Assembly (NCBI GenBank): GCA_944989445.1 | Contig: CALYLW010000549.1 | Span: forward strand, 109,095-173,094 | DNA length: 64,000 nt | Direction: 5' to 3' | Origin: Ampullaceana balthica | Lineage: Eukaryota; Mollusca; Gastropoda; Lymnaeidae | Shown: in pieces, positions 1 to 11,914 of the stretch | How positions within the stretch are numbered: position 1 is the stretch's first letter | How the letters are laid out: the number at the start of each line of letters is the position of its first letter | The notes under the pieces: model-generated | Seen by the model: only the letters and a program-made list of their open reading frames with translations | Databases searched by the model: none | Told to the model about the DNA's origin: nothing | Made by a program: the position numbers and the translations under genes

Positions 1-5
1 ACACG

Positions 6-79
<74 letters not shown>
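1..79. repeat. (TA)n microsatellite
   Basis: Almost pure TA dinucleotides. It abuts the left end of the TIR element at 81-671, and another (TA)n tract follows that element's right end, suggesting the element inserted into one TA array. Confidence 0.95.
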
Positions 80-80
80 C

Positions 81-669
81 CGTATATACTCGTTCTTTAG
101 CCCGTTCGTTCATAAGCCGCCCCCCCCCCACTTTTGGAGCACAAAAGTATTAAAAGTGTATAATCCGCTCGCGAGCCGACCCCACAAAAATAATAGGAGA
201 GCTTAAACAAAATGGTACACAATTGTTTTTAAACTAAAAGCTAAATCGGTCATTATGATTTTTTACTTTGTACTGCCTGTCTTTGTTTTTTGTGCTCTTT
301 GTTATGCAAGAGTTACGTCATTTAAAATTTTTAAATAATCTTTGGTAAACCGTGACGAAAGCGCGTACATTAAAATTCGTTATTGAAAACCAAATCTGTA
401 AAACAATTTATTAAAACGTTCACAAAAATAAATAAAATGATTAAATAAGAGAAGTGCAGACGTGGGTTGCTATATTATAGCTTCTTGTAGAGCAGTCGAA
501 TCTTGCAGAGTGTAGAAAAGGACCTTGATGATCTACAATATTCTACAATAACAACACCGATATTCAATATCCATGCAGAAATACGTTAATGACCCGCTTG
601 TAAGCCGACCCTCCAACATTTCCTTTTTGGATTTTGTCCAAAAAAGGTCGGCTTGCGAACGAGTATATA

Positions 670-671
<2 letters not shown>
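81..671. mobile_element. Non-autonomous TIR element inside a (TA)n tract
   Basis: The ends are perfect 15-bp inverted repeats, CGTATATACTCGTTC at 81-95 and its complement at 657-671, both directly bordered by (TA)n. A motif like CGCTYGYRAGCCGACC recurs about four times near both ends (around 103-118, 168-183, 594-610, 646-658). There is no transposase; the superfamily is not identified. Confidence 0.6.

Positions 672-755
<84 letters not shown>
672..755. repeat. (TA)n microsatellite
   Basis: Pure TA repeat continuing the tract interrupted by the 81-671 element. Open frames across it reading Tyr-Ile repeats are artefacts. Confidence 0.95.
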
Positions 756-757
<2 letters not shown>

Positions 758-811
758 TATCTTATCTATACAGAAGCTCCTTCTATGCAGAAGATAATTG
801 CGTCCACAGAC
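755..811 (-). mobile_element. LINE 3' end fragment
   Basis: (CTTAT)n followed by CAGAAGCTCCTTCTATGCAG and ATTGCGTCC matches the 3' tails of the LINE fragments at 12679 and 19208. Only the 3' UTR and the last codons are left. Confidence 0.6.
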
Positions 812-975
812 CATGACAGATGAACTGTTGGCAAGTGATGCAGCGTTCACAGGCCACAGCCGCCTAACTAGTGTTAGGTACCCATTCGACCCAGGGAACA
901 AATCCTTGCCTTCACATGGATTCGAAGCCGTGACCATCGGTTCGCCAGTCGAGCACGCTGCCACTCGACCACCAT
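810..975 (-). mobile_element. tRNA-derived SINE
   Basis: On the minus strand a tRNA-like head has an A box (GGTCGAGTGGCAGCG, near 957-972) and a B box (GGCTTCGAATCC, 918-929). Its body contains GTGAACGCTGCATCACTTGCC, which is shared with the SINE at 25098-25293, so the two belong to one family. Confidence 0.7.
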
Positions 976-1576
976 ATATATGCATTTAATTGGGATGTAA
1001 TGCTCTTCGTAATAGCATTAACTGAGCCCTTGGAAAGTTACTTTACCTTTCTAACTAAGACTGATGTATCATTGACTCGCATGCCATATATGTTGGACAA
1101 TGCATACTTAAAGGTTACTGAATAAATACATAATATTCATTTAAAAGTCATGAAATCCCTCAACTCATAGCTGAGCTGTCCTTAAGTACATGCCTTTAAA
1201 TATATTTATAAAAAAATCCAAAGTCTTGATTTACTTTAAACATTTTTATTCATTGTTTTGTATATTAGATTAAGAATGTATGCTGAATTTTTGGTGCAGT
1301 TATCTATACAAATAAAAAAGTTGTGAATGAAAGTGTAACGAAAATTGAATTTGGGTCACAAGTTTTTGAAGTTAATTATATAGGTTATATAAGGGGCAAA
1401 ACAATCGACTAAAAAATTCACAACTCCACTTCTATAAAAGATAGAAGGACAAAACAAGTGGTTTTGAAAAGGTCTCAGCAAGCCCTTTAAAATGATGTAT
1501 TATTTAAGCATATAGGACCACATTTAAATTTTCTGTCAAAGTACCTACCTTAAGAAAATCAAAGGCAACTGTAGAC
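976..1576. other. AT-rich intergenic sequence
   Basis: No frame, repeat family or RNA is recognised here. Confidence 0.5.
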
Positions 1577-1777
1577 CTATGGCGGATTAGGGGGGGGGGC
1601 TGAACGGGCTAAAGTCAGGGGCCGCCGATGATTTAGGGGCCCCCAAATTTAGTATATTTTATAATAAAGGTGGACAAATTTTTGCATGAATCGCGAAAAA
1701 TATAATAAATTAAATAAAGTAATAAAATCTTATGTATTAATCTGATCGCTATTCGGACCCCATAGTGAATACTTTTT

Positions 1778-2263
1778 AAATCCTTTATATTAACTCGTGG
1801 TGTCTGCGGCGGACCGACCTTGCTTGCTTGTCGCCAAAACTTTTGATCAATTTTTAACCCACTTGCTCGCAAGATAGCGAGCTGAAATTTTGCAGGCAGT
1901 TTCGTACCGATGATAAAAAACAATGTATCAAAATTTCAGATCGATCGCATGTACCGTAATTAAATTATTGATTTTTTAGATTATTTTTATTTATTCCTAT
2001 GTTTCATGCTATTTTTTGAGATAGAGCGTCGCGGTGCGTATTATATTGAACAACCTTTCTGTCGCGCAATAAGGTGCGTATTTTATTGACAGCTCTTTTT
2101 ATAAACATATTCCTGATCGGTGCGCATTATATTAAACATGTTTTACGACACAACTGCAATTTTGTATTTCTGGATGGTCTGGCGCTGCGTATTATAATGA
2201 ACATTCTTTTAATTACTTCTCGTACATAAAGGATTTATAGTCAAAAACTTGGTTTTTTACGGG
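1778..2263 (+). repeat. Family A dispersed repeat, copy 1
   Basis: It starts AAATCCTTTATATTAACTCG and ends in ATAAAGGATTTATAGTCAAA followed by a T-rich stretch and ACGGG. The core has GAGCTGAAATTTTGC and later AAAATTTCAGATCGATCG. It sits inside the 1577-2643 hAT, so it is younger than that element or travelled in it. Confidence 0.75.
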
Positions 2264-2306
2264 TTTTTCTTATTATATATTTAAAAATTTTCTTTCCTAT
2301 CAAGAA

Positions 2307-2380
2307 CTGGTGGTCTTGTGGTAGCGTACAAAGCTTGTAGTGCAAACGGTGTCAGGTTCGATTCCCAGTGGGGGTATAAC
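2307..2380 (+). repeat. tRNA-like sequence (A and B box), probably a SINE head
   Basis: GGTGGTCTTGTGGTAGCG resembles an A box, and GGTTCGATTCCCAG about 40 nt later is a good B box. A clean acceptor stem and anticodon loop cannot be folded by eye, so a degenerate tRNA-derived repeat is favoured over a tRNA gene. Confidence 0.4.
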
Positions 2381-2732
2381 TTTTTTTTAAAATTATCTTT
2401 TATACACTCAATTTTACGATACCGGCAAACAGTCATTTCTTCTTGTTCGGTTTTTTGATGAATCCGATCCCGTAGTACAGAAAAATTATGAGAAAGGAAC
2501 CAGTGGACTATTTAAGTACAAGTTACAGTCATAGTCTTATATTATTAGCTGTCACAAATCATTTTATTTAAAGGGACGTTGGCTGGATAGGGCCACATTT
2601 TGAATTGCAGCCAGGGGCCCCGTGCAGTCTTAATCCGCCCCTGCTGTAGACAATCATTTGCTTGATCTGAATTTGCACAAAATGTATAAATAAGCACATT
2701 ATTAACGATGACGCAGCTACGCAGCTGTTTAC

Positions 2733-2836
<104 letters not shown>

Positions 2837-3035
2837 TACCTGCTTCAAGGGAAAGTAAACATCGAGATTTCATTGATCGCAGTCCCAATTTTATTACTTT
2901 AAAATTTTGTCAGCCAATTTGCATAATTTTTTTTATATTTTGAAATAAAACACCAGGAAACTTTATACCATAGAAACAATAGATGGTCAGTATCCGCAGA
3001 ATAAAAATCTCTGTTGCAAAACTGTTATTTTGTCA

Positions 3036-3480
3036 GTTGACCCATCAACTCCTGTAGAGAACATTCGGACATTGACCTATTAACTCCTGTAGAGAACATT
3101 CGGACATTGACCTATTAACTCCTGTAGAGAACATTCGGACATTGACCTATTAACTCCTGTAGAGAACATTCGGACATTGACCTATTAACTCCTGTAGAGA
3201 ACATTCGGACATTGACCTATTAACTCCTGTAGAGAACATTCGGACATTGACCTATTAACTCCTGTAGAGAACATTCGGACATTGACCTATTAACTCCTGT
3301 AGAGAACATTCGGACATTGACCTATTAACTCCTGTAGAGAACATTCGGACAATGAACTATCAACTCTCGTAGAGAACATTCTGAGATTGACCTATCAACT
3401 CTTGTAGAGAACATTTGGACATTGACCCATCAACTCCTGACCAGAAGCTTCGCACATTGACCCATCAACTCCTGTCCAGA
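3036..3480. repeat. 35-bp minisatellite, about 12 copies
   Basis: The unit is ATTGACCTATTAACTCCTGT plus AGAGAACATTCGGAC. The central units are identical while those at both edges have diverged (CCCATCAACTCC at both ends), which fits expansion from the middle. Confidence 0.95.
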
Positions 3481-3486
3481 AAATAC

Positions 3487-3660
3487 AAAATACGATACAA
3501 ATAATCTATCAAAGTGCGCACTATATTAAATATGTTTACGAGACATAACTAATGCTTTGGATTTTGGATTGTCGTGCGATGCGTATTATAATAAACATAA
3601 TTTAAGTTATGTCTCGTATATAAAGGATTAATAGTCAAAAACGTTGTTTTTACGTGTTTT
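3487..3660 (+). repeat. Family A right-end fragment
   Basis: Contains GATGCGTATTATAATAAACA and GTTATGTCTCGTATATAAAG as in the 24.2-24.35 kb copy, and ends in the AGTCAAAAAC terminus. The left part is missing. Confidence 0.65.
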
Positions 3661-3671
3661 TTTTTAATTTT

Positions 3672-4036
3672 AAATCATTTAGAATTTAGATTAACTCGTC
3701 GCGTCTGTCTGTCGCAAAAACTTTTGTTCAATTTTAACCCACTTCTCGGTATCTTATTGAGCTGAAACTTTGCAGGCAAACTCATGGCCAAAAAAAAATG
3801 ATCTATCAAAATTTCACATCGATCGAATGTACTGTAATTAAATTAATGATTTTTCAGATTATCTCTATGTATTATCCATGTAGTACGTAATGTGTATGCA
3901 AGTCTGTCAGGCAGTGCGTATTATATTGAACTTCATGTAAATGTTTATGCTAGTCTGTCACGCGGTGAGGATTGTATTGAACATATTTTAGTTATGTCTC
4001 ATATATAAAGGATTTATAGGCAAAAACTTTGTTTTT
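3672..4036 (+). repeat. Family A unit, abutting the next copy
   Basis: A degenerate start is followed by GAGCTGAAACTTTGCAGGC and AAAATTTCACATCGATCG, with the standard end CAAAAACTTTGTTTTT running straight into the AAATCCCTTATATT start of the next unit. Head-to-tail arrangement. Confidence 0.7.
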
Positions 4037-4488
4037 AAATCCCTTATATTAACTTCGCGGCCGTCTCATCATCTCATCATCTCATGGGCTGGGCAGGCGG
4101 GCGGAAAAACAAAAGTCGAAAATGACCCACTTCCCGTGATTGGATCGAGCTGAAATTTGGCACACGGACCCGTCTAGCCTAACAATGCATCGTATCAAAA
4201 TTTCAGATCGATCGAACGTTTCGTAATTAAATTAATGCATTTTTAGTTTATCCTTATATGAGGTATGTAATTCAAATTCACGGTTTGTTATTGTTTTTTT
4301 CTTCCACTTCCACGTGAGTTTGAGTTGACGCCGACCGTCGTGCCGACACCCCCTCACATCCCACCCCCATTTATTAAAGACAAGGGACATCACTCGGTGT
4401 CAGTCTGTAAATGTTTGAAAATAATCAATACTGTTAGTTATGACTCTTATATAAGGGATTTATAGTCAAAAACTTTGTTTTTACGGGT
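4037..4488 (+). repeat. Family A unit
   Basis: Complete unit from AAATCCCTTATATTAACTTC to AAGGGATTTATAGTCAAAAA and ACGGG. CTGAAATTT (4150-4158) and AAATTTCAG (4198-4206) are exact inverted repeats about 40 nt apart. Confidence 0.8.
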
Positions 4489-4822
4489 TTGTTTTATTTA
4501 CGGGGTTTTTAGTATAGAACCTTGCCACACGTTGTACATAAAACCGCGATGAATCTATCTGCTGATCTCTCCTTGTACCTAGCGAGCTCATCACAATGCA
4601 ACAACAAAGTCGTTAAGTGTTAATATATCTCTTAATATATATATATTTCCCTACTACATCTACTGTACCCCTATCTTCTCCTGTTCTCTACGCCGTGCCC
4701 TGGTCTCCGTTCCTGGCACTACCGACTGTCAGAATTGCCCATTCCCAAATACGGTTTCCATCTTACAAGTCCCAAAAAGCGTCAGTAAAAAAAGTTCCTC
4801 CGAGCCTGTTTAACTCCCCTCC
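4489..4822. other. Intergenic, no feature seen
   Basis: No repeat family or convincing frame; a short proline- and serine-rich frame here has no recognisable features. Confidence 0.4.
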
Positions 4823-5018
4823 AATGTTCCCTTTAATTAAGCTGCGTGGCTGCGCGGCCGCGCAGATATCTGACCGGCGCCGCGCAGTAGTTTAGAATTA
4901 CTGCGCTGCAAATTTTGTAAAATATTGGGCAAAAATGGATGCGGTGCAACTTTGCACGCGAGTTTTTATTGTTTGTATTTACTTTGCACACAGACCAACG
5001 AACCTTAGAAGGAACATT
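4823..5018. mobile_element. Family B MITE, copy 1
   Basis: The ends are AATGTTCCCTTTAA and TTAGAAGGAACATT, with a GC-rich GCGCGGCCGCGCAGATATCT core. CTCCCCTCC occurs directly left (4814-4822) and one base after the right end (5020-5028), a possible 9-bp target duplication. Other copies: 44771-44948 and, interrupted, 46537-48950. Confidence 0.7.
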
Positions 5019-5224
5019 GCTCCCCTCCCCCATCCGATGTAACCGGACAATAAAAGTGACATGTCTTTAGAGAATCCATGGGTCATTGATGAAGGTACCC
5101 GTTACTAAACCATTTCTGCCCCCAGTGGCGTAACAACGGATTGGCATCGGGGCAGTTGCAAAGGGCACCAGCTCAAAAGGGCTCCACTAAATCTCTATTT
5201 TTTAAATTTGTAATTAAATAAATA

Positions 5225-6409
<1,185 letters not shown>

Positions 6410-6573
6410 TATTAGCAACACGCCAATACGCCAGCTAACGAAAGTGCTGAGCTGTAGTTGGTGGAGTGTTACTTCAATTAACTTTTAATTGTGAGTTTCT
6501 ATTGTTATGTATGAGATAATGAGTATGACATGAGATACGAGTATGACACATTGACACTATTGTTTTAATTATA

Positions 6574-6880
6574 ACGAGCAACAAAGCCCGTCCAAGGACT
6601 TTTCTTATCGGTTCGGTGGCATGTTGTAACGCCCCTCCAACAGCCGTCTCGACCGACATACATGTGCATCGCGTCAAAAATACTATTCATTGTAGTTAAA
6701 ATAAATAACTCGTAAAAACAGAGCCGTTGACTATAAATACCAACGCGCATGACTCAAAATAAAGTCTTGAAAGAAATACTGCACCAAAAATAACTCGTTT
6801 TGAACGTCCGCGTAAACGTGATCAATATGATTGGCTGTAGGAGTCATGTGTGTTTGAGGGACCAATCGCTTTTGATGACC
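6574..6880 (+). repeat. Family C dispersed repeat
   Basis: Same sequence and orientation as the repeat in AnmK intron 1 (59745-60050), sharing GGTGGCATGTTGTAACGCCC and AACTCGTTTTGAACGTCCGC. Class unknown. Confidence 0.7.
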
Positions 6881-6889
6881 GGACACAAA

Positions 6890-7098
6890 ATTGCCTTTTA
6901 TTATATAGGATTATTATATAGGAAGACCGGACAGAACATTGCCTTTTATTGTATAGGATTATTATATAGGAAGACCGGACAGAACATTGCCTTTTATTAT
7001 ATAGGATTATTATATAGGAAGACCGGACAGAACAGTGCCTTTTATTATATAGGATTATTATAAAGGAAGACCTGACAGAAAATTGCCTTTTATTATAT
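6890..7098. repeat. 48-bp minisatellite, about 4.5 copies
   Basis: Unit ATTGCCTTTTATTATATAGG followed by ATTATTATATAGGAAGACCGGACAGAAC. Because 48 is a multiple of three, it reads as a 16-residue peptide repeat, but there is no sign of a gene. Confidence 0.93.
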
Positions 7099-7429
7099 AA
7101 GGATACACGTTACTTCAAGCTTTGCTGTATTCTGTATTAACGCAGCAATATCCCATTTTATCCAACAATTTATTTGTTATTATTTTGTAAATAGTAAATA
7201 ATAAGCTGCAAATTAGCATTTTTCCTGTCTTATGCATTTGTTATATTCACGTTGTACGACTGTCACTGTCAGACTACGTAATTATTGTCACAAATAAAAT
7301 AAAAGAAATTCAATTATTTTTCCTAACAAATGAAAGAAATCGCAAAGCTGAAACTTGTCAATTTATAAAGGTCACCAAAAATAAATTAGCCAAGGGGGCA
7401 AAAAACCTAGTTACGCCCCTGTCTGCCCC

Positions 7430-7718
7430 CTCCCTTTAATTACCTTTCCAGTATTTCTCGACAACGCTTGTTTATCCCTGGTGTCCCGTGGTGGTCACCG
7501 GTCTCGTCCTCGCAGCATGTCACAATGTGACTTGTCTCAGTGTCCAGTCCCTGGTCTCAGTGTCCAGTCCCTGGTCTCGCTAAACTCCTCGTTATTATCA
7601 TCGTTATTATTTTAATATTATTATTTGAGATTTTATGCTTTGCTACTTGAAATAGAATAAATATTTTAAAAAATCTTTTTTTTTAAAAAAAGGACACGCT
7701 TTTAACATAATCACTACT
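7430..7718. other. Intergenic with a 20-bp direct duplication
   Basis: GGTCTCAGTGTCCAGTCCCT occurs twice in tandem around 7530-7572. Nothing else is recognised. Confidence 0.5.
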
Positions 7719-7770
7719 TTTAGTTATGTCTCATATATAATGGATTTATAGTCAAAAACTTTGTTTTTTC
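7719..7770 (+). repeat. Family A right-end fragment
   Basis: GTTATGTCTCATATATAATG, then GATTTATAGTCAAAAACTTT; a truncated unit preceding two complete ones, as in the 3.5-4.5 kb cluster. Confidence 0.6.
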
Positions 7771-7836
7771 AGCTATTTTTTAAAACTTATAATAAAAACT
7801 CTTTAAAATTCACGTCTGAAGCCCACACATCTTTTT

Positions 7837-8384
7837 AAATCCCTTATATTAACTTCGCGGCCGTCTCATCATCTCTCTCTGTCTTGGGCTCGGTGGGCGG
7901 AAAAACAGAAGTCGAAAATGACCCACTTCCCATGATCCGATCGAACTGAAATTTGGCACACGGACCCGTCTGACCTAACAATGCATCGTATCAAAATTTC
8001 AGATCGATCGAACGTACCGTAATTAAATTAATGCATTTTTAGTTTATCCTTATATGAGGTATGTAATTTAAATTCACGGTTTGTTATTGTTTTTTTGCCA
8101 CGTGAAATTTTGAGCTGACGCATTGAGGCGACCCAACGAAGCGACGGGCGCTTTTGTTTACATTTTACGTGTCACTCTGAGCTCGGTCAAGCGAATCGGT
8201 GACCAGACTTTTCCCCTCTCCCCCCCACCCACCCCTCCCCCCACCCACCCCTCCCCCCCCACTAGGGTTATGATGCAAAGTTGAGTTAAGACAGATTCAG
8301 TCTGTAAATGTTTGAAAATAATCAATACTGTTAGTTATGTCTCATATATAAGGGATTTATAGTCAAAAACTTTGTTTTTACGGG
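7837..8384 (+). repeat. Family A unit, tandem pair first copy
   Basis: Complete unit almost identical to the next one; the start-to-start period is 559 bp. Contains ACTGAAATTTGGCACACGG and AAAATTTCAGATCGATCGAA. Confidence 0.88.
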
Positions 8385-8395
8385 TTTGTTTTATT

Positions 8396-8944
8396 AAATC
8401 CCTTATATTAACTTCGCGGCCGTCTCTCTCTCTCTGTCTTGGGCTCGGCGGGCGGAAAAACAGAAGTCAAAAATGACCCACTTCCCATGATCCGATCGAA
8501 CTGAAATTTGGCACACGGACCCGTCTGACCTAACAATGCATCGTATCAAAATTTCAGATCGATCGAACGTACCGTAATTAAATTAATGCATTTTTAGTTT
8601 ATCCTTATATGAGGTATGTAATTTAAATTCACGGTTTGTTATTGTTTTTTTGCCACGTGAAATTTTGAGCTGACGCATTGAGGCGACCCAACGAAGCGAC
8701 GGGTGCGCTTTTGTTTACATTTTACGTGTCACTCTGAGCTCGGTCAAGCGAATCGGTGACCAGACTTTTCCCCTCTCCCCCCCCACCCACCCCTCCCCCC
8801 CTCCCACCCCCACCCCCCCCCCTAGGGTTATGAAGCAAACTTGAGTTAAGACAGATTCAGTCTGTAAATGTTTGAAAATAATCAATACTGTTAGTTATGT
8901 CTCATATATAAGGGATTTATAGTCAAAAACTTTGTTTTTACGGG
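8396..8944 (+). repeat. Family A unit, tandem pair second copy
   Basis: Differs from the previous unit mainly in the length of C-rich runs around 8770-8820 and a few substitutions, so the duplication is recent or the two are being homogenised. Confidence 0.88.
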
Positions 8945-9074
8945 TTTGTTTTATTTACCACTATTTTATTTTTATACCAAACACCTCATAAGCGCCCGCC
9001 CAACGTTTTACACCACGGTGAAGTGTTCACGTGGTGAATTCATGGATGTCAACAAAGCAGACGGGTACCGATGC

Positions 9075-9240
9075 TTATATATAGACTATAGATAAACTAA
9101 AAAATGCAATAATTTCAATACGGTACATTCGATCGATCTGAAATTTTGATACAATGCATTGTCATCCAAGATCTATCTGTGGTAAAATTTATAGATCTCT
9201 AGGACCATCAGAAGTGGCATAATTTTACGTCTCAAGTTTT
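9075..9240 (-). repeat. Family A fragment, inverted
   Basis: GATAAACTAAAAAATGCAAT and CATTCGATCGATCTGAAATT are the reverse complement of the family A core. Confidence 0.65.
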
Positions 9241-9275
9241 GAAGGAAGGATGGATGGATGGATGGATGGATGGAT
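9241..9275. repeat. (GGAT)n microsatellite
   Basis: Seven GGAT units. Confidence 0.95.
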
Positions 9276-9370
9276 ACAACATACAAACAATGTGACTTAA
9301 ATAAAAGCGTGTAAAAATAACAAAACACAAGAGAATAAGACCTTAGAGTTGTAAATGAAACAAAAAAACG

Positions 9371-10360
9371 TTAAACTTATTCCTACAAAATCAATATCCA
9401 TCTCTCCCCTGTGTTAAACTTATTCCTACAAAATCAATATCCATCTCTCCTCTGTGTTAAACTTATTCCTACAAAATCAATATCCATCTCCCCCCCTGTG
9501 TTAAACTTATTCCTACAAAATCAATATCCATCTCCCCCCTGTGTTAAACTTATTCCTACAAAATCAATATCCATCTCCCCCCTGTGTTAAACTTATTCCT
9601 ACAAAATCAATATCCATCTCTCCCCTGTGTTAAACTTATTCCTACAAAATCAATATCCATCTCCCCCCTGTGTTAAACTTATTCCTACAAAATCAATATC
9701 CATCTCCCCCCTGTGTTAAACTTATTCCTACAAAATCAATATCCATCTCCACCCTGTGTTAAACTTATTCCTACAAAATCAATATCCATCTCCCCCCCTG
9801 TGTTAAACTTATTCCTACAAAATCAATATCCATCTCTCCCCTGTGTTAAACTTATTCCTACAAAATCAATATCCATCTCCCCCCTGTGTTAAACTTATTC
9901 CTACAAAATCAATATCCATCTCTCCCCTGTGTTAAACTTATTCCTACAAAATCAATATCCATCTCTCCCCTGTGTTAAACTTATTCCTACAAAATCAATA
10001 TCCATCTCTCCCCTGTGTTAAACTTATTCCTACAAAATCAATATCCATCTCTCCCCTGTGTTAAACTTATTCCTACAAAATCAATATCCATCTCTCCCCT
10101 GTGTTAAACTTATTCCTACAAAATCAATATCCATCTCCCCCTGTGTTAAACTTATTCCTACAAAATCAATATCCATCTCCCCCCTGTGTTAAACTTATTC
10201 CTACAAAATCAATATACATCTCCCCCCTGTGTTAAACTTATTCCTACAAAATCAATATCCATCTCCCCCCTGTGTTAAACTTATTCCTACAAAATCAATA
10301 TCCATCTCTCCCCTGTGTTAAACTTATTCCTACAAAATCAATATCCATCTCTCCCCTGTG
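9371..10360. repeat. 43-bp minisatellite, 23 copies
   Basis: Unit TTAAACTTATTCCTACAAAA, TCAATATCCATCTCTCCCCT, GTG. Variation is almost confined to the C-rich stretch (CTCTCCCC, CTCCCCCC and similar). Confidence 0.97.
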
Positions 10361-10596
10361 TTTTTATAGTTTGCCCTAATTTGTCCAGAGACTAAAATTG
10401 TGTACACAAACGACCGCCATCTTGGATTTCTTAATGCTATATGTTTTATTTAGATTACATCCTTCATGAAATAGTAATTATAGATTGTTGCTTCCTGGTA
10501 CCTTCCCCTAGGTTCTGAGTTGTATCAACAAGGCCGTACCCAGACTTTTTTAAGGGGGGTTCGCAAAATTGTCGCGAAGGCATTTACTGTTAAGAT

Positions 10597-11507
10597 AAGA
10601 CAAACCTCTCATAACGAGCATCTCTCATCACGAGATTTTCGCATAACGAGCAACGTTTTTATGGAAAAGGTTGCTCCCTTAAAGAGCGAAGATTCGCATA
10701 ACGAGTGACGCAGAAAGGGAAACTCCCTTTTTCCTGGAAATTCATTAGTGAGCCAGCATTTTCGCTCTGATATATTATTTTGTGTTAAGCACTCGGTCTG
10801 TTAGCGTATTGTTTTCGTGTGTGATCAACCTTTTTTACAAATTTTGTATTCAGATAGTATTCGTAATTTTTTATGTGCAAAGTTTAATAAACTGATAAAT
10901 TATCTTTTTTAAAAAAGTACAAGAAGACAATCATAAGAGAGTAGATCAATCGCCAAAATATATTTTTTAAAAATAAAAAAAAATTAAAAAAATAAATTTA
11001 AAAAATTGCTATTGCAATAAAACGAAAAAACATTGAAAAGCGAGAACAAGGTTGCGAATCTAGCGCGCAACTACAATCGGCCAACATCAACGAACTGCAC
11101 TATTCTCAAGAACAATTAAGGAGATGGATGCTTCCAATGGAGTTTCAAGAATGTCTACGAAACGGTTACATCATATGTTCGTAAAATTTTGAAGCGTCTG
11201 CAAAAACAAATGTCTTTAACAGTTTTCTAGTTAAAAAGCAATAATTATTAGTCATAAATTCATATTTTTGTTTACGTTTTTTGTTTCCAATCTAAATTGT
11301 ATGTATTCTAGTTGTTTCACTCTTTAAAAATTCATAAGTAATTTTATTTGAATAAATGTTAATGAAATGTTTGAAAAATGAGTATTTTTTTCAGCATGTA
11401 ACGGATTATCGTATTTTAAATTGGGAAACCTTGTTTAGTATAACGAGTGTTTCAGTTATGGAATAAGACTCTGGAACGAATTTATCTCGTTATGAGATGT
11501 TTGACTG
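10597..11507. mobile_element. pogo/Tc1-like non-autonomous element nested in the hAT
   Basis: The left end AAGACAAACCTCTCATAACG and the right end complement CAGTCAAACATCTCATAACG match over about 20 bp. A TA follows the right end; the left TA is degenerate. Non-coding, AT-rich interior. Confidence 0.6.
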
Positions 11508-11914
11508 TACTTACAAAATAATATGGTGCTAAGACATCAAATTTGGATGAGAATGTTTAATCAATAATTCTGTACCTATGAATTACTGAGGGCGTTGATT
11601 AAACTTCTCGTCTTTTTTGCCTCGTTTCCCATGAAAAAAAAATGTATTTTCAGTGCATGCAGTGACCTAAAAAGTAGATTTTCATGCAATAAATAATTAA
11701 CACTGTAATTAAAAGCTTGCAAAATATTATTTTTTTTAAAAATGCAAGTAATCGATCATTCATTTCTTGTCTTATTAATAATGAAATCTGCAGGCGCAAG
11801 CGTTAAAGAATTTGAATTACATACATTATGGTACAGAACTGACAAGGCGGAAGACAACTATGCTATGAAGTTTATTTTAGTACATCTTCGATGTAAATCC
11901 TTCTTGGGTTTTTG

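Larger units (their letters stand above)
1577..2643. mobile_element. Non-autonomous hAT element
   Basis: An exact 8-bp duplication CTGTAGAC (1569-1576 and 2644-2651) brackets ends that read CTATGGCGGATTAGG on the left and CTTAATCCGCCCCTG on the right, giving a GGCGGATTA-type hAT terminus. The interior holds a family A repeat and a tRNA-like stretch but no transposase. Confidence 0.85.

Noticed and set aside
533..985. 150-codon minus-strand frame with Tyr-Ile repeats
   Set aside because: It crosses a SINE, a LINE tail, a (TA)n tract and a TIR element; composite of repeats.
2307..2380. Functional tRNA gene
   Set aside because: A- and B-box-like sequences exist, but no complete cloverleaf or plausible anticodon arm can be drawn by eye; it lies inside a hAT element.
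6800..7063. Small repeat protein (KTGQNIAFYYIGLLYR-type units)
   Set aside because: The 48-bp minisatellite unit happens to be a multiple of three; no start context, no homology, and it lies within a hAT element.
9371..10360. Possible CRISPR array
   Set aside because: Units are directly adjacent 43-bp repeats with no spacers, in a eukaryotic context. The same holds for the other tandem arrays.
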